DNA of 64,000 bases from an uncultured bacterium (GCA_934875375.1 CAKXHL010000003.1:86734-150733), one strand, 5' to 3'; numbered from the stretch's first letter, positions 41,497-50,998 are shown. A program made the numbers and translations. Notes: generated by a model not told the origin, from the sequence alone.

Positions 41497-43515
41497 ATGG
41501 CGGTACTGCAGATGAAACGTATTAACATCTGTGCATTGAAAAAAGACCGCAAACCGGTACTGGAGCTGTTGCAGCGGCGCGGTGCGGTTGAAGTGGATTC
41601 GGTTTTGCCCGAGGACAGTGTGTTTTCCCGCACTGATACTTCCGCCAACCGTTCTGTTTTTCAAAAAAACATCACCGCTGCCGCGTCTGCGTTGGAGATT
41701 TTGGGCCAATACGCGCCGGAGAAAAAATCCATGTTCGCCTCGTTAGAGGGGCGTGAATTAAAAACCGGACGGGATTATGATGCGTTTGCCCAAAAATACG
41801 ACACAGTCATGGAAAATGTTTATCAGATCACGGCGCTGTCCCGCTCTATTGCGGAAAACAAATCGGAAATCACCAAACTGGAAGGCCAGGTGGAAGCGTT
41901 GCAACCCTGGCTTGGGTTAGAGCTTTCCATGCGCTTTAAAGGCACTGGCCGGACCCGTGCTTTTATTGGCAGCTTACCGGGCAATATGGATCTGGAAACC
42001 ATACTGACCGGGCTGGCCCAGCAAAATCCAGAGCTGCCCCCTGTCCACGTGCAGGTAGTCAGTTCCTCTCAAAACCAGACCTGCGTATTTGTCCTTTGTC
42101 ACAAGGACGGCGCCACACAGGTTGAGGAGGCGCTGCGCAGTATCGGTTTTGCTCAGCCTTCCAACCCTACCAAGCATTCTCCCGCTCAGCGCAAGCAGGA
42201 ATTGGATGAGCGGATTGCCGAAGCGCAGGACGAAATCGATCAGGCAGAAAAGAAAATTCTCGCCCTTGCCGATCAGCGGGCGGATATCCAATTTGCGATT
42301 GATTATTTCACCATGCGTTCGGAGAAATATGAGGTCATCAGCGAACTTGTCCAGTCCAAACGGACATTTGTCCTCACCGGATACATTCTGGCCAAAAAAG
42401 CAGATGCTTTGAAAGCCGAATTGGAAAAACGATTTGATCTCGCGGTAGAACTTGCCGACTGCGATCCCGCTGTTGATCCCCCCATTATGCTGCAAAACAA
42501 CCCTTTCTCCGCGCCGGTAGAAGGCGTACTCGAATCCTTCGGCCTGCCGGGCCGCGGAGAGGTGGACCCCTGCACAGTCATGTCTGTTTTCTACTATGTA
42601 CTGTTTGGACTGATGTTGTCCGATGCGGCCTATGGCCTTTTGATGGTAATCGGCTGCGGATTTGCACTGTTAAAGTTCAAAAACATGGAAAGCGGTATGC
42701 GTAAAACCCTGCAGATGTTTTTCTACTGCGGAATCTCTACTGCATTCTGGGGCTTCATGTTCGGCAGCTTTTTTGGCGATCTGGTAGGTGTTGTGGCTAC
42801 TACCTTTTTCGGCCGTCCAGATATCGCTTTAGGACCCATCTGGTTTGAACCGGTTAAGGAACCGATGCGGATGCTGGTATTTTCTATGCTCATGGGAATC
42901 ATCCATCTGTTTGCCGGCCTTGCTATGAAAGCATATCAATACGCCAAACAAAAAGCCTGGCTGGATATTTTATACGATGTGGGCTTTTGGTATATGCTGC
43001 TGGCCGGACTGGTTGTATTCGCTCTCTCCAATCAGATGTTTGTGGGCATTTTACAACTGAGTTTTATCCTGCCGGTTTTGGCAGGCACCATCGGTATCGC
43101 TGTGGCGGGCATTGGCGCAGTCGGCATTTTGCTCACCGCAGGCCGGGAATCCCGCAGCCCTTTCAAACGGCTTTTAAAAGGCGCTTACGGATTGTATGGC
43201 GTAACAGGCTATCTGTCTGACATTCTTTCTTATTCCCGACTGCTGGCTTTGGGCCTGGCTACCGGCGTTATCGCCACTGTAGTCAACTCTATGGGCAGCA
43301 TGTTGGGCGGCGGTATCGTCGGCGCCATTGTATTTATTCTGGTGTTTTTTGTCGGCCATACGCTGAATCTGGCCATTAACCTGCTGGGTGCGTATGTTCA
43401 CACCAACCGACTGCAGTTCGTCGAGTTTTTCGGTAAGTTTTATGAGGGAGGCGGCAGGGCGTTCCGGCCGTTTGCCGTTCATACACAATATTACAATATC
43501 AAGGAGGACTTTTAA
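41497..43515 (+). CDS. ntpI: V-type ATPase subunit I
   Basis: This is a 672-residue protein. The cytoplasmic N-terminal half is partly coiled coil (ELDERIAEAQDEIDQAEKKI) and the membrane half has seven or eight helices. The stator arginine region is SYSRLLALGLATGVIATVV (near residue 580), opposite the ion-binding Glu of the K ring. With subunit K it forms the ion path. AAAGGAGGCC precedes the ATG. It ends one base before the start of the K-subunit gene, with its ribosome site inside this gene, so the two are coupled. Confidence 0.94.
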   Translation: MAVLQMKRINICALKKDRKPVLELLQRRGAVEVDSVLPEDSVFSRTDTSANRSVFQKNITAAASALEILGQYAPEKKSMFASLEGRELKTGRDYDAFAQKYDTVMENVYQITALSRSIAENKSEITKLEGQVEALQPWLGLELSMRFKGTGRTRAFIGSLPGNMDLETILTGLAQQNPELPPVHVQVVSSSQNQTCVFVLCHKDGATQVEEALRSIGFAQPSNPTKHSPAQRKQELDERIAEAQDEIDQAEKKILALADQRADIQFAIDYFTMRSEKYEVISELVQSKRTFVLTGYILAKKADALKAELEKRFDLAVELADCDPAVDPPIMLQNNPFSAPVEGVLESFGLPGRGEVDPCTVMSVFYYVLFGLMLSDAAYGLLMVIGCGFALLKFKNMESGMRKTLQMFFYCGISTAFWGFMFGSFFGDLVGVVATTFFGRPDIALGPIWFEPVKEPMRMLVFSMLMGIIHLFAGLAMKAYQYAKQKAWLDILYDVGFWYMLLAGLVVFALSNQMFVGILQLSFILPVLAGTIGIAVAGIGAVGILLTAGRESRSPFKRLLKGAYGLYGVTGYLSDILSYSRLLALGLATGVIATVVNSMGSMLGGGIVGAIVFILVFFVGHTLNLAINLLGAYVHTNRLQFVEFFGKFYEGGGRAFRPFAVHTQYYNIKEDF

Positions 43516-43516
43516 C

Positions 43517-43999
43517 ATGAATAACCTGGGTATTATTTTCGCACTCGCAGGAGCCATCATCTCTGCTTTGGTGGCTGGCATTGGTTCGGCAAAAGCGGTT
43601 GGTATGTGCGGTGAGGCCGCTGCCGGCGTCTGTAGCGATGACCCCTCTAAATTCGGTAAAGTACTGATTCTGCAGCTGCTGCCCGGTACACAGGGTATCT
43701 ACGGCTTGCTGATTGCTTTCATCACCCTGTCTCAGATTGGTATCCTCGGCGGTTCCGCAGATCTGAGCTGGCAGAAAGGCCTCTTGTACTTCCTCGGCTG
43801 TCTGCCCATGGCTATTGTCGGTTACCTGTCGGCAATTAAGCAGGGTAAGGCCGCTATCTCCGGTATTTCTTTGGTTGCCAAACGTCCTGACCAGTCTTCT
43901 AAAGCTATTATCTTCGCTGCGATGGTCGAGACCTACGCAATTCTGGCGCTGCTGGTTTCCATCCTGGCTGTTTCCGGTATCGGCGGCCTGAATATCTAA
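43517..43999 (+). CDS. ntpK: V-type ATPase subunit K (rotor ring), Na+-type residues
   Basis: This 160-residue protein has four membrane helices in two hairpins, the usual duplicated form of V-type rotor subunits. Ion-site residues that bind sodium in Enterococcus hirae NtpK (Leu61, Thr64, Gln65, Gln110, Glu139) are all present here: LLPGTQG gives Leu55, Thr58 and Gln59, AIKQGKAA gives Gln109, and AAMVETYAIL gives Glu138. This suggests a sodium pump. ATG 43517 follows AAGGAGGAC. Only one ion-binding Glu is present for the two hairpins. Confidence 0.95.
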   Translation: MNNLGIIFALAGAIISALVAGIGSAKAVGMCGEAAAGVCSDDPSKFGKVLILQLLPGTQGIYGLLIAFITLSQIGILGGSADLSWQKGLLYFLGCLPMAIVGYLSAIKQGKAAISGISLVAKRPDQSSKAIIFAAMVETYAILALLVSILAVSGIGGLNI

Positions 44000-44052
44000 T
44001 CGGCTTGCCTTATGAAACAAAATCCGAATACGATAATAAGGAGAGCCGGCAT

Positions 44053-44649
44053 ATGACAGGATTAGAGAAAATCATCACCCAAATCATTGACGACGCCAAA
44101 GCCAACGCCCAAAAAGCCAAGGCTGCGGCGGAAGAAGAAGCGTCCAAGATCCTGGCGTCGGCAAAAACACAACGAGAAGAACAGGTGGCACAGATCCAGG
44201 CGGACACACAGGCGCAGGTAGCGGCAATCGGCGCTCATGCGCAGTCTGGGGCCAAGCTCAAACAGCGGCAAACGCTGTTGTCCGCAAAACAGCAGCTGAT
44301 CTGTGAGATCATCCAGTCCGCAAAGGATTCTCTCCTGGAACTGGACGATGGGGCTTATTTCCGCTTGATCTTTCAAATGGCCGCCAAATTCGCTTTGCCC
44401 CAGCAGGGCAAGCTGATTTTAAACGAAAAAGATCTCGGCCGCGCGCCCAAGGATTTTAACGCGCAGCTGGAAGCGGCGGTGAAAGCAATTCCCGGCGCAG
44501 CTCTTTCGTTGTCCGACAGCACCCGTCCCATCGACGGTGGATTTGTGCTGGATTACGATGGAATCGAAGAAAACTGTTCGTTCGACGCATTGTTTTACTC
44601 CAGCCAGGAGGATTTGCAGGATAAAGTTCAGGAACTTCTGTTCCAATAA
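44053..44649 (+). CDS. ntpE: V-type ATPase subunit E (peripheral stalk)
   Basis: This is a 198-residue protein. The long N-terminal helix is Ala/Lys/Glu-rich (DAKANAQKAKAAAEEEASKI) and the compact C-terminal domain contains GKLILNEKDLGRAPKDFNAQ and IDGGFVLDYDGIEENCSFDA. That is the classical subunit E pattern. With the small coiled-coil subunit it connects the A/B head to subunit I. ATG 44053 follows AAGGAGAG; an in-frame upstream ATG at 44005 is less well placed. It lies 53 bases after ntpK. Confidence 0.92.
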   Translation: MTGLEKIITQIIDDAKANAQKAKAAAEEEASKILASAKTQREEQVAQIQADTQAQVAAIGAHAQSGAKLKQRQTLLSAKQQLICEIIQSAKDSLLELDDGAYFRLIFQMAAKFALPQQGKLILNEKDLGRAPKDFNAQLEAAVKAIPGAALSLSDSTRPIDGGFVLDYDGIEENCSFDALFYSSQEDLQDKVQELLFQ

Positions 44650-44661
44650 GGAGGTTGGATC

Positions 44662-45633
44662 ATGGCGAAACCCGATTATATCTATGCGGTAGCCCGAATC
44701 CGCGCCAAGGAGCTTTTGTGCTTTGGCTCCCCCGCAATGGAACAGCTGATGGCCTGCAAAACTTATGAAGAATGCCTGCGCATGCTCAACGAAAAAGGTT
44801 GGGGGAACGGCTCCGCCGGCCAAACACCGGAATCCCTTCTGGACGGCGAGCGCAATAAGACCTGGGAGCAGTTGCGGGAACTGGTAGAAGATATGAGCGT
44901 TTTTGACGTATTTTTGTACGCCAATGACTATCATAACCTCAAAGCGGCGATCAAGGAAAACTATGCGCCCTCCCACGGGGCGGATATCTACAGCTCCAAC
45001 GGAACCATCGACCCAGCAGTTTTCCGTCAGGCAGCAGATGAGCATGATTTTTCTGTTCTTCCTGCCGGGATGCGCGATGCCGCGGAAGAAGCAATGAGCG
45101 TTCTGCGGGAAACCGGCGACGGTCAGCTTTGCGATATTATCATCGACAAAGCTGCGCTGAATGCGATTTTGCAGGCCGGCAAAGCTTCGGGCGATCCGCT
45201 GCTGGCATTTTATGCGGAACACACCGTGGCAACTGCCAACATCAAAACCGCTGTCCGCTGCCAGAAAACCGGAAAATCTTTGGCTTTTATCCAGCGGGCG
45301 CTGGCTGAATGCGATACGCTCGATGTTTCCCTGCTGGCGCAGACCGCAGTGGAAAGCTTTGAGGTAATGATCGAATATTTAGGTCGGACTTGTTACAGCG
45401 GAGCAGCAGAGGCGCTGACCCAATCTGCTTCAGCGTTTGAGCGCTGGTGCGACAACCGGCTGATCGAAAAAATCCGGCCACAGAAATATGAAACATCCAC
45501 CATCGGTCCGCTGGCCGCATGGCTTTTGGCAAGAGAAAACGAGATCAAAACCGTCCGCATCCTTCTGTCCGGTAAACGTAACGGGCTTTCGGACGACGCG
45601 ATTCGGGAAAGGTTAAGGGAAATGTATGTATAA
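44662..45633 (+). CDS. ntpC: V-type ATPase subunit C (central-stalk socket)
   Basis: This 323-residue helical protein carries the subunit C features DYIYAVARIRAKELLCFGSP at the N-terminus, NDYHNLKAAIKENYA near residue 95, and ENEIKTVRILLSGKRNGLSD at the end. It couples the rotor ring to the central stalk (D and F). GGAGG lies 7 bases before the ATG. It overlaps the next gene (F) by 8 bases. The sequence between is tightly packed, as in other bacterial V-ATPase operons. Confidence 0.92.
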   Translation: MAKPDYIYAVARIRAKELLCFGSPAMEQLMACKTYEECLRMLNEKGWGNGSAGQTPESLLDGERNKTWEQLRELVEDMSVFDVFLYANDYHNLKAAIKENYAPSHGADIYSSNGTIDPAVFRQAADEHDFSVLPAGMRDAAEEAMSVLRETGDGQLCDIIIDKAALNAILQAGKASGDPLLAFYAEHTVATANIKTAVRCQKTGKSLAFIQRALAECDTLDVSLLAQTAVESFEVMIEYLGRTCYSGAAEALTQSASAFERWCDNRLIEKIRPQKYETSTIGPLAAWLLARENEIKTVRILLSGKRNGLSDDAIRERLREMYV

Positions 45634-45949
45634 GATTGCAGTTTTAGGCGACCGCGACAGCATTTATGGGTTTGCCGCGCTGGGTCTGGATACCTACCCT
45701 GTCTATGACCCCACCGAAGCAGTCCGCACCCTGCGCCGCTTGGCAGAGGGAAACTACGCGGTCATTTATATCACAGAGGCACTGGCCGCCGAGATCGACG
45801 AGGAGCTGGACCGTTACCGCTCCCAGCGGCTGCCTGCCATTATTCTGATCCCTGGTGTGTCCGGTAATACCGGCCGTGGGATCGCCGGCGTAAAACGCTC
45901 GGTGGAGCAGGCTGTTGGCTCCGACATCATTTTCGGCAATGATAACTAA
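45626..45949 (+). CDS. ntpG: V-type ATPase subunit F
   Basis: This 107-residue protein has an alpha/beta fold beginning YKIAVLGDRDSIYGFAALGL. The family pattern IIYIT-type strand appears here as YAVIYITEALAAEIDEEL, then LPAIILIPGVSGNTGRGI and a C-terminal helix that inserts into the central stalk. It binds subunit D in the rotor. Its ATG overlaps the end of subunit C. It is named ntpG in Enterococcus nomenclature. Confidence 0.92.
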   Translation: MYKIAVLGDRDSIYGFAALGLDTYPVYDPTEAVRTLRRLAEGNYAVIYITEALAAEIDEELDRYRSQRLPAIILIPGVSGNTGRGIAGVKRSVEQAVGSDIIFGNDN

Positions 45950-45970
45950 CGAAAAAGCAGGTGAAAATAC

Positions 45971-47743
45971 ATGAGCAAAGGTACCATAAAAAAAGTTGCC
46001 GGGCCTCTGGTTATCGCCCAGGGAATGCGTGACGCCAATATGTTCGACGTATGCCGCGTCAGCGACCAGCGTTTGATTGGCGAGATCATCGAGATTCACG
46101 GCGATCAGGCCTCGGTACAGGTCTACGAAGAGACCTCCGGTCTGGGGCCCGGCGAGCCCGTAGAGTCCACCGGCGCTCCGCTGAGCGTTGAACTGGGTCC
46201 GGGACTCATCGGCAGCATTTTCGACGGCATCCAGCGCCCACTGGAAACGATTATGGCGGTTTCCGGTAATAATCTACAGCGCGGCGTGGAAGTTCCGTCT
46301 TTGAACCGTGAAAAATCCTGGCACTTTGTCCCCTCGGTCAAGGCGGGCGACAAAGTAACCGGCGGCGATATCATCGGTTCGGTGCAGGAAACCAAAATTG
46401 TCTCTCATAAAATCATGGTGCCCAACGGTATCATCGGGACGGTTAAATCCATTGAAGAGGGCGATTTTACCGTTACCCAGACCGTAGCGGTAATCGAAAA
46501 CGAAAACGGCGGCGAATCAGCTTTGACTTTGATGCAGAGCTGGCCTGTCCGTAAAGGCCGCCCCTATAAAGAAAAACTTCCGCCGGATATGCCCCTGGTC
46601 ACCGGACAGCGCGTCATCGACACCCTGTTCCCCATCGCCAAAGGCGGCGTTGCGGCCGTACCGGGACCTTTCGGCTCCGGCAAAACCGTAGTACAGCACC
46701 AGCTGGCAAAATGGGCGGAAGCGGATATCGTAGTCTATATCGGCTGCGGCGAGCGCGGCAACGAAATGACCGACGTTCTGAACGAATTCCCGGAACTGAA
46801 AGACCCCAAGACCGGCTACTCCCTGATGGAGCGTACCGTTTTGATCGCCAACACTTCCGACATGCCCGTTGCGGCTCGTGAGGCTTCGATTTATACCGGT
46901 ATCACCATCGCCGAATATTTCCGCGATATGGGTTATTCGGTGGCGCTGATGGCCGACTCTACTTCCCGCTGGGCTGAGGCTTTGCGTGAAATGTCCGGTC
47001 GGTTGGAAGAGATGCCCGGCGAAGAGGGTTACCCCGCTTATTTGGGCAGCCGTCTGGCGCAGTTCTATGAGCGTGCTGGACGCGTTATCGCACAGGGTCA
47101 GGCAGGCCGTGAAGGCGCGTTGAGTGTTATCGGCGCCGTATCGCCTCCCGGCGGCGATATTTCCGAGCCGGTTGCCCAGGCAACTTTGCGCATCGTAAAA
47201 GTATTCTGGAGCCTGGACTCTTCTTTGGCTTATGCCCGTCACTTCCCGGCAATCAACTGGCTGACCAGCTACTCGCTGTATGCCGACAGCACCGCAAAAT
47301 GGTTCAACGGCAACGTCCATGAAGACTGGGCGGAACTCAAGCAGCAGCTGATGCGTCTTTTGCAGGAAGAAGCGGAGCTGGACGAAATCGTCAAGCTGGT
47401 CGGTATGGACGCTTTGTCCCCCGCTGACCGTCTGAAGCTGGAAGCCGCCCGCTCCATTCGTGAGGACTTTCTGCATCAGGACGCGTTCCATGAAATCGAC
47501 ACCTACACTTCTTTGGAAAAACAGTACGCCATGATGAAACTGGTGCTGGTATTCTACCAGTCTACCGTCAACGCATTGAAAGACGGCATCGGCATCGACG
47601 AATTGGTGAAACTGTCTGTCCGGGAGCGTATCGGCCGGTTTAAATACATGCCCGAAGACGAAATCGCCAAGGAATTCGACGCGATCGTATTGGAACTGAA
47701 CAAAGAAATTGAGGAACTTTTCCAGAAGAAGGAGGACTTCTAA
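45971..47743 (+). CDS. ntpA: V-type ATPase catalytic subunit A
   Basis: This 590-residue catalytic subunit has the Walker A motif GPFGSGKTVVQHQLAKW (near residue 237). The family non-homologous insert is SWPVRKGRPYKEKLPPDMPL (about 185-205). The conserved GCGERGNEMTDVLNEFPEL and MADSTSRWAEALREMSGRLE follow. It hydrolyses or makes ATP at the interface with subunit B. The ATG follows AGCAGGTGAAAATAC. Its stop overlaps the start of ntpB as TAATG, so translation is coupled to keep A and B equimolar. Confidence 0.97.
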   Translation: MSKGTIKKVAGPLVIAQGMRDANMFDVCRVSDQRLIGEIIEIHGDQASVQVYEETSGLGPGEPVESTGAPLSVELGPGLIGSIFDGIQRPLETIMAVSGNNLQRGVEVPSLNREKSWHFVPSVKAGDKVTGGDIIGSVQETKIVSHKIMVPNGIIGTVKSIEEGDFTVTQTVAVIENENGGESALTLMQSWPVRKGRPYKEKLPPDMPLVTGQRVIDTLFPIAKGGVAAVPGPFGSGKTVVQHQLAKWAEADIVVYIGCGERGNEMTDVLNEFPELKDPKTGYSLMERTVLIANTSDMPVAAREASIYTGITIAEYFRDMGYSVALMADSTSRWAEALREMSGRLEEMPGEEGYPAYLGSRLAQFYERAGRVIAQGQAGREGALSVIGAVSPPGGDISEPVAQATLRIVKVFWSLDSSLAYARHFPAINWLTSYSLYADSTAKWFNGNVHEDWAELKQQLMRLLQEEAELDEIVKLVGMDALSPADRLKLEAARSIREDFLHQDAFHEIDTYTSLEKQYAMMKLVLVFYQSTVNALKDGIGIDELVKLSVRERIGRFKYMPEDEIAKEFDAIVLELNKEIEELFQKKEDF

Positions 47744-49113
47744 TGCCAAAGGAATACAGAACCATTCAAGAGGTGGCAGGTCCTCTGATGCTGGTACGCG
47801 GCGTGGAAAACGTCACCTACAATGAACTGGGGGAAATTGAGCTTGCTTCCGGCGAAAAACGCCGCTGCAAGGTGCTGGAAATCGACGGCGGCAACGCCTT
47901 GGTTCAGCTGTTTGAAAATTCCACCGGTATCAACCTGTCCAACAGTAAGGTCCGCTTTTTGGGCCGTCCCATGGAGTTGGGCGTTTCCGAGGATATGCTC
48001 AGCCGCGTGTTCGATGGTCTGGGCCGCCCCATTGACGGCGGTCCGGAAATCCTGCCCGAAAAGCGCATGGACATCAACGGCCTGCCTATTAACCCGGCAG
48101 CCAGAAACTATCCGCAGGAATTTATCCAGACCGGCGTTTCCGCTATCGACGGACTGAACACCCTGGTCCGCGGCCAGAAGCTGCCGATCTTTTCCGCCTC
48201 CGGTCTGCCCCACGCCAACTTGGCTGCGCAGATCGCCCGTCAGGCGAAGGTGCGCGGCACCACAGAACCTTTCGCGGTTGTATTCGCTGCTATGGGTATC
48301 ACCTTTGAAGAGGCGAACTTCTTCATTGAAAGCTTTAAGGAAACCGGCGCGATCGACCGTACCGTTTTGTTTGTCAACCTGGCAAACGACCCGGCGGTAG
48401 AACGTATCGCTACTCCCCGTATGGCGCTGACTGCCGCAGAGTATCTGGCGTTTGAGAAGAATATGCACGTACTGGTCATTCTCACCGATATCACCAACTA
48501 CGCCGACTCTCTGCGTGAGGTTTCCGCCGCCCGTAAAGAAGTTCCGGGCCGCCGCGGATATCCCGGTTACATGTACACCGACCTGGCCAGCTTATATGAG
48601 CGTGCCGGACGGCAGAAAGGCAAAAACGGATCCATTACCATGATCCCGATTCTGACCATGCCCGAAGACGATAAGACCCATCCGATCCCCGACCTGACCG
48701 GTTACATCACCGAGGGACAGATCATCTTGAGCCGTGAGCTGTATCGAAAAGGCGTTACCCCGCCCATCGACGTACTGCCCAGCCTGAGCCGTCTGAAAGA
48801 CAAGGGTATCGGCGAAGGCAAAACCCGTGCCGACCATGCCAACACCATGAACCAGCTGTTTGCGGCTTATGCCCGCGGCAAGGACGCAAAAGAGCTGATG
48901 GTGGTTCTGGGCGAGGCTGCATTGACCGATATCGATAAGCTGTACGCCCAATTTGCCGACGCTTTTGAGGCAGAATATGTTTCCCAAGGTTATGAGGCCA
49001 ACCGCGACATTGAAGAAACGCTGGCTATCGGCTGGAAGCTTCTGTCCATCCTGCCCCGTTCGGAACTCAAACGTATCAAGGACGAGCACCTCGACGAATA
49101 CTACGGCAAATAA
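47743..49113 (+). CDS. ntpB: V-type ATPase regulatory subunit B
   Basis: This 456-residue subunit resembles A but lacks a Walker A lysine loop, having SASGLPHANLAAQIARQAKV in that place, as expected for non-catalytic B subunits. Other landmarks are FIQTGVSAIDGLNTLVRGQK, VLTDITNYADSLREVSAARK (read here as VILTDITNYADSL) and RRGYPGYMYTDLASLYERAG. It completes the nucleotide site at the A-B interface. GAAGGAGGACTT precedes its ATG within the end of ntpA. Confidence 0.97.
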   Translation: MPKEYRTIQEVAGPLMLVRGVENVTYNELGEIELASGEKRRCKVLEIDGGNALVQLFENSTGINLSNSKVRFLGRPMELGVSEDMLSRVFDGLGRPIDGGPEILPEKRMDINGLPINPAARNYPQEFIQTGVSAIDGLNTLVRGQKLPIFSASGLPHANLAAQIARQAKVRGTTEPFAVVFAAMGITFEEANFFIESFKETGAIDRTVLFVNLANDPAVERIATPRMALTAAEYLAFEKNMHVLVILTDITNYADSLREVSAARKEVPGRRGYPGYMYTDLASLYERAGRQKGKNGSITMIPILTMPEDDKTHPIPDLTGYITEGQIILSRELYRKGVTPPIDVLPSLSRLKDKGIGEGKTRADHANTMNQLFAAYARGKDAKELMVVLGEAALTDIDKLYAQFADAFEAEYVSQGYEANRDIEETLAIGWKLLSILPRSELKRIKDEHLDEYYGK

Positions 49114-49127
49114 GAGGGGGGATTTTC

Positions 49128-49793
49128 TTGGCAAACACACAGGTAAATCCAACTCGTATGGAATTGACCCGCTTAAAGAAAAAACTTTCCACCGCCATGC
49201 GCGGCCATAAGCTTTTAAAAGATAAGCGGGATGAGCTGATGCGCCAGTTTTTGGACATGGTTCGGCAAAATAAAGCCCTTCGTGAAAAAGTAGAAGCAGG
49301 CATTCACGCCGCCAACAAAAACTTTTTGCTGGCTCGCGCCGCCACCGACGCACAAGTGCTGGATGTAGCTTTGATGGCGCCGAAGCAGGAGGTTTTTCTG
49401 GAGGCCTCTGAGCGCAATGTCATGAGCGTAGAAATCCCGGTGTTCGAGTATAAAACCCGTACTGCCGATTTAAACGATATTTACTCTTATGGTTTTGCTT
49501 TCACTTCTGCAGATTTGGACGATGCGGTTCTGTCCTTGTCCGAAGTTCTTCCGGATATGCTCAAGCTGGCGGAGATCGAAAAATCCTGTCAGCTGATGGC
49601 TGCTGAGATTGAAAAAACCCGTCGCCGGGTTAACGCGCTGGAGCATGTGATGATCCCGGATCTGCAAACAAATATCAAATATATCACAATGAAGCTGGAT
49701 GAAAATGAGCGAAGCACGCAAATCCGGCTGATGAAAGTCAAAGACATGATGCTGGAACAGGCTCACCACTATTCGGAACGAGCCGCACAGTAA
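49128..49793 (+). CDS. ntpD: V-type ATPase subunit D (central rotor shaft)
   Basis: This 221-residue protein forms a long antiparallel coiled coil: the first helix QVNPTRMELTRLKKKLSTAM starts near residue 4 and the last near 150-205 (RRRVNALEHVMIPDLQTNIK). A short beta insert lies between. It is the shaft that turns inside the A3B3 head. The start is TTG 49128 behind AGAGGGGGG. It is the last gene of the operon, which has the usual order G/H, I, K, E, C, F, A, B, D. A weak terminator follows. Confidence 0.94.
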   Translation: MANTQVNPTRMELTRLKKKLSTAMRGHKLLKDKRDELMRQFLDMVRQNKALREKVEAGIHAANKNFLLARAATDAQVLDVALMAPKQEVFLEASERNVMSVEIPVFEYKTRTADLNDIYSYGFAFTSADLDDAVLSLSEVLPDMLKLAEIEKSCQLMAAEIEKTRRRVNALEHVMIPDLQTNIKYITMKLDENERSTQIRLMKVKDMMLEQAHHYSERAAQ

Positions 49794-49827
49794 AAATCTT
49801 TCGCTTGACCAAACAAAAAGACCTGCC

Positions 49828-49864
49828 AAGGGAGGCGCTTCGTATGGAAGTTGCCTCCCTTTGT
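49828..49864 (+). terminator. Terminator of V-ATPase operon
   Basis: AAGGGAGGC (49828-49836) and GCCTCCCTT (49853-49861) form a stem with a 16-base loop; the T-run is short. Confidence 0.6.
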
Positions 49865-49883
49865 GTAAAGGAGTGGGTAAGTT

Positions 49884-50441
49884 GTGATTTTTTATCACGG
49901 TAGTTCCGTCAAAGGACTGAAAGAACTGAAGCCTTTTTTATCAGAACACGGTAAGCCATATATTTATTTTGCGACTAATTCCTTAATCGCTCTTTTATAT
50001 GCTGTAAAGCCTGTACCAAAGCCTTTTAGTTTTTATCCTTATGGATTTGATAAAAATGGTAATGTAGTTTATTCAGAATACTATGAAAACGCTTTTTATG
50101 ATTTATATAAAGGCAAGACGGGATACTTGTATGAGTGTGATGATTTAAAAGAAACAGATACACCTACTAAGATAAATTGTGTTTACGCCACTACTCAATC
50201 AGTAAAGATTGATAGAGTAACAAAGATTTCTGATTTATATATATTCTATAAGGAGCAAGAAGAAAAAGGATTGTTTAGTATAAAGCAAAAAAGTGAAATT
50301 TCCGATAAAGAGATGAATTTTGTTTTAGATGAATTGAGAAAGGACATAGAAAAGAATGATTTGAAAAATTTACCTCAACACGCTATGAGTATTTTCGTAC
50401 AAAAGCATTTTCCTACAATTTGGGGAGCAGATAAAGGCTAA
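49884..50441 (+). CDS. AT-rich accessory protein with N-terminal YHGS motif
   Basis: This is a 185-residue protein from GTG 49884, behind AAAGGAG at 9 bases. It starts IFYHGSSVKGLKELKPFLSE, followed by YIYFATNSLIALLYAV and later KTGYLYECDDL. The YHGS start and the regularly spaced strands recall small ADP-ribosyltransferase or RNA 2'-phosphotransferase-like folds, but I cannot assign a family. Codon use is far more AT-rich than in the V-ATPase genes just upstream, which suggests transfer. Another YHGS protein lies about 1.2 kb away on the other strand. Toxin, defence or NAD-using roles are possible; none is shown. Confidence 0.6.
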   Translation: MIFYHGSSVKGLKELKPFLSEHGKPYIYFATNSLIALLYAVKPVPKPFSFYPYGFDKNGNVVYSEYYENAFYDLYKGKTGYLYECDDLKETDTPTKINCVYATTQSVKIDRVTKISDLYIFYKEQEEKGLFSIKQKSEISDKEMNFVLDELRKDIEKNDLKNLPQHAMSIFVQKHFPTIWGADKG

Positions 50442-50547
50442 TTTATGATGATTGTCGGTATTGTATAATTTGTGATAGCATGTCTATAGGTATAGCGAGC
50501 ATCGGATTGAGATACCACAATCTGAAAAGAAGTTAAATACAAAGCAG

Positions 50548-50579
50548 TTGGGGCACCTTCCTTACGGAGGGTGCCCCAA
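50548..50579. repeat. Fourteen-base stem-loop after the AT-rich gene
   Basis: TTGGGGCACCTTCC (50548-50561) pairs with GGAGGGTGCCCCAA (50566-50579), with one G-T wobble, around a 4-base loop. TCTTTTTT follows 10 bases later. It may act as a terminator for the plus strand. Confidence 0.55.
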
Positions 50580-50640
50580 TAGGCAGGTCTTTTTTGATGA
50601 TTACTACCGCGCAGAGCAACCCTTCTTTTTTCATAACGGA

Positions 50641-50964
50641 CTATTCCTCATCCGAAATTAAAAAAATTTTGAGAATCTGTTCCGCATATGCCCTGCGTTT
50701 ACTGCTGCATTGAGACAGCATCAAGGAAATTTGATCCGCTGTTTCTCCCGGCTTTTCCCCAAACAACAAAAAGTCAGTGGAAAGATGCAAAACTTTTGAA
50801 ATTTTACATAAGGTTGGCAGAGACATTCCTTTCAATCCCAATTCAATATCTGAACAAAATTTGGGTGTTACGCCGATTTTCTCTGCAAACGCTTCACGGG
50901 AAAGCCCCAAATATTCCCGCTGTTCACGGATTCGAGAACCGATCTCACTGTAATTTGGGTCCAT
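50641..50964 (-). CDS. XRE family transcriptional regulator
   Basis: This 107-residue protein has a central XRE helix-turn-helix: IGSRIREQREYLGLSREAFA, KIGVTPKFCSDIELGLKGMS, LPTLCKISKVLHLSTDFLLF. A short C-terminal helix follows (YAEQILKIFLISDEE). It resembles small regulators of mobile or accessory modules. The ATG follows GGGAGGCAGGAG. It is divergent from a small membrane-protein gene. The 120 bases between them contain an extended dyad and a promoter for that gene, so mutual or self-control is likely. The ligand or trigger is unknown. Confidence 0.85.
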   Translation of the reverse strand: MDPNYSEIGSRIREQREYLGLSREAFAEKIGVTPKFCSDIELGLKGMSLPTLCKISKVLHLSTDFLLFGEKPGETADQISLMLSQCSSKRRAYAEQILKIFLISDEE

Positions 50965-50998
50965 CTCCTGCCTCCCGTTCCCTTTTACGTTTATTTTA

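Noticed and set aside
46517..47749. Open frame of 410 residues antisense to V-ATPase subunit A
   Set aside because: It is a mirror of a conserved coding gene with strong codon bias; no ribosome site and no recognisable domain.
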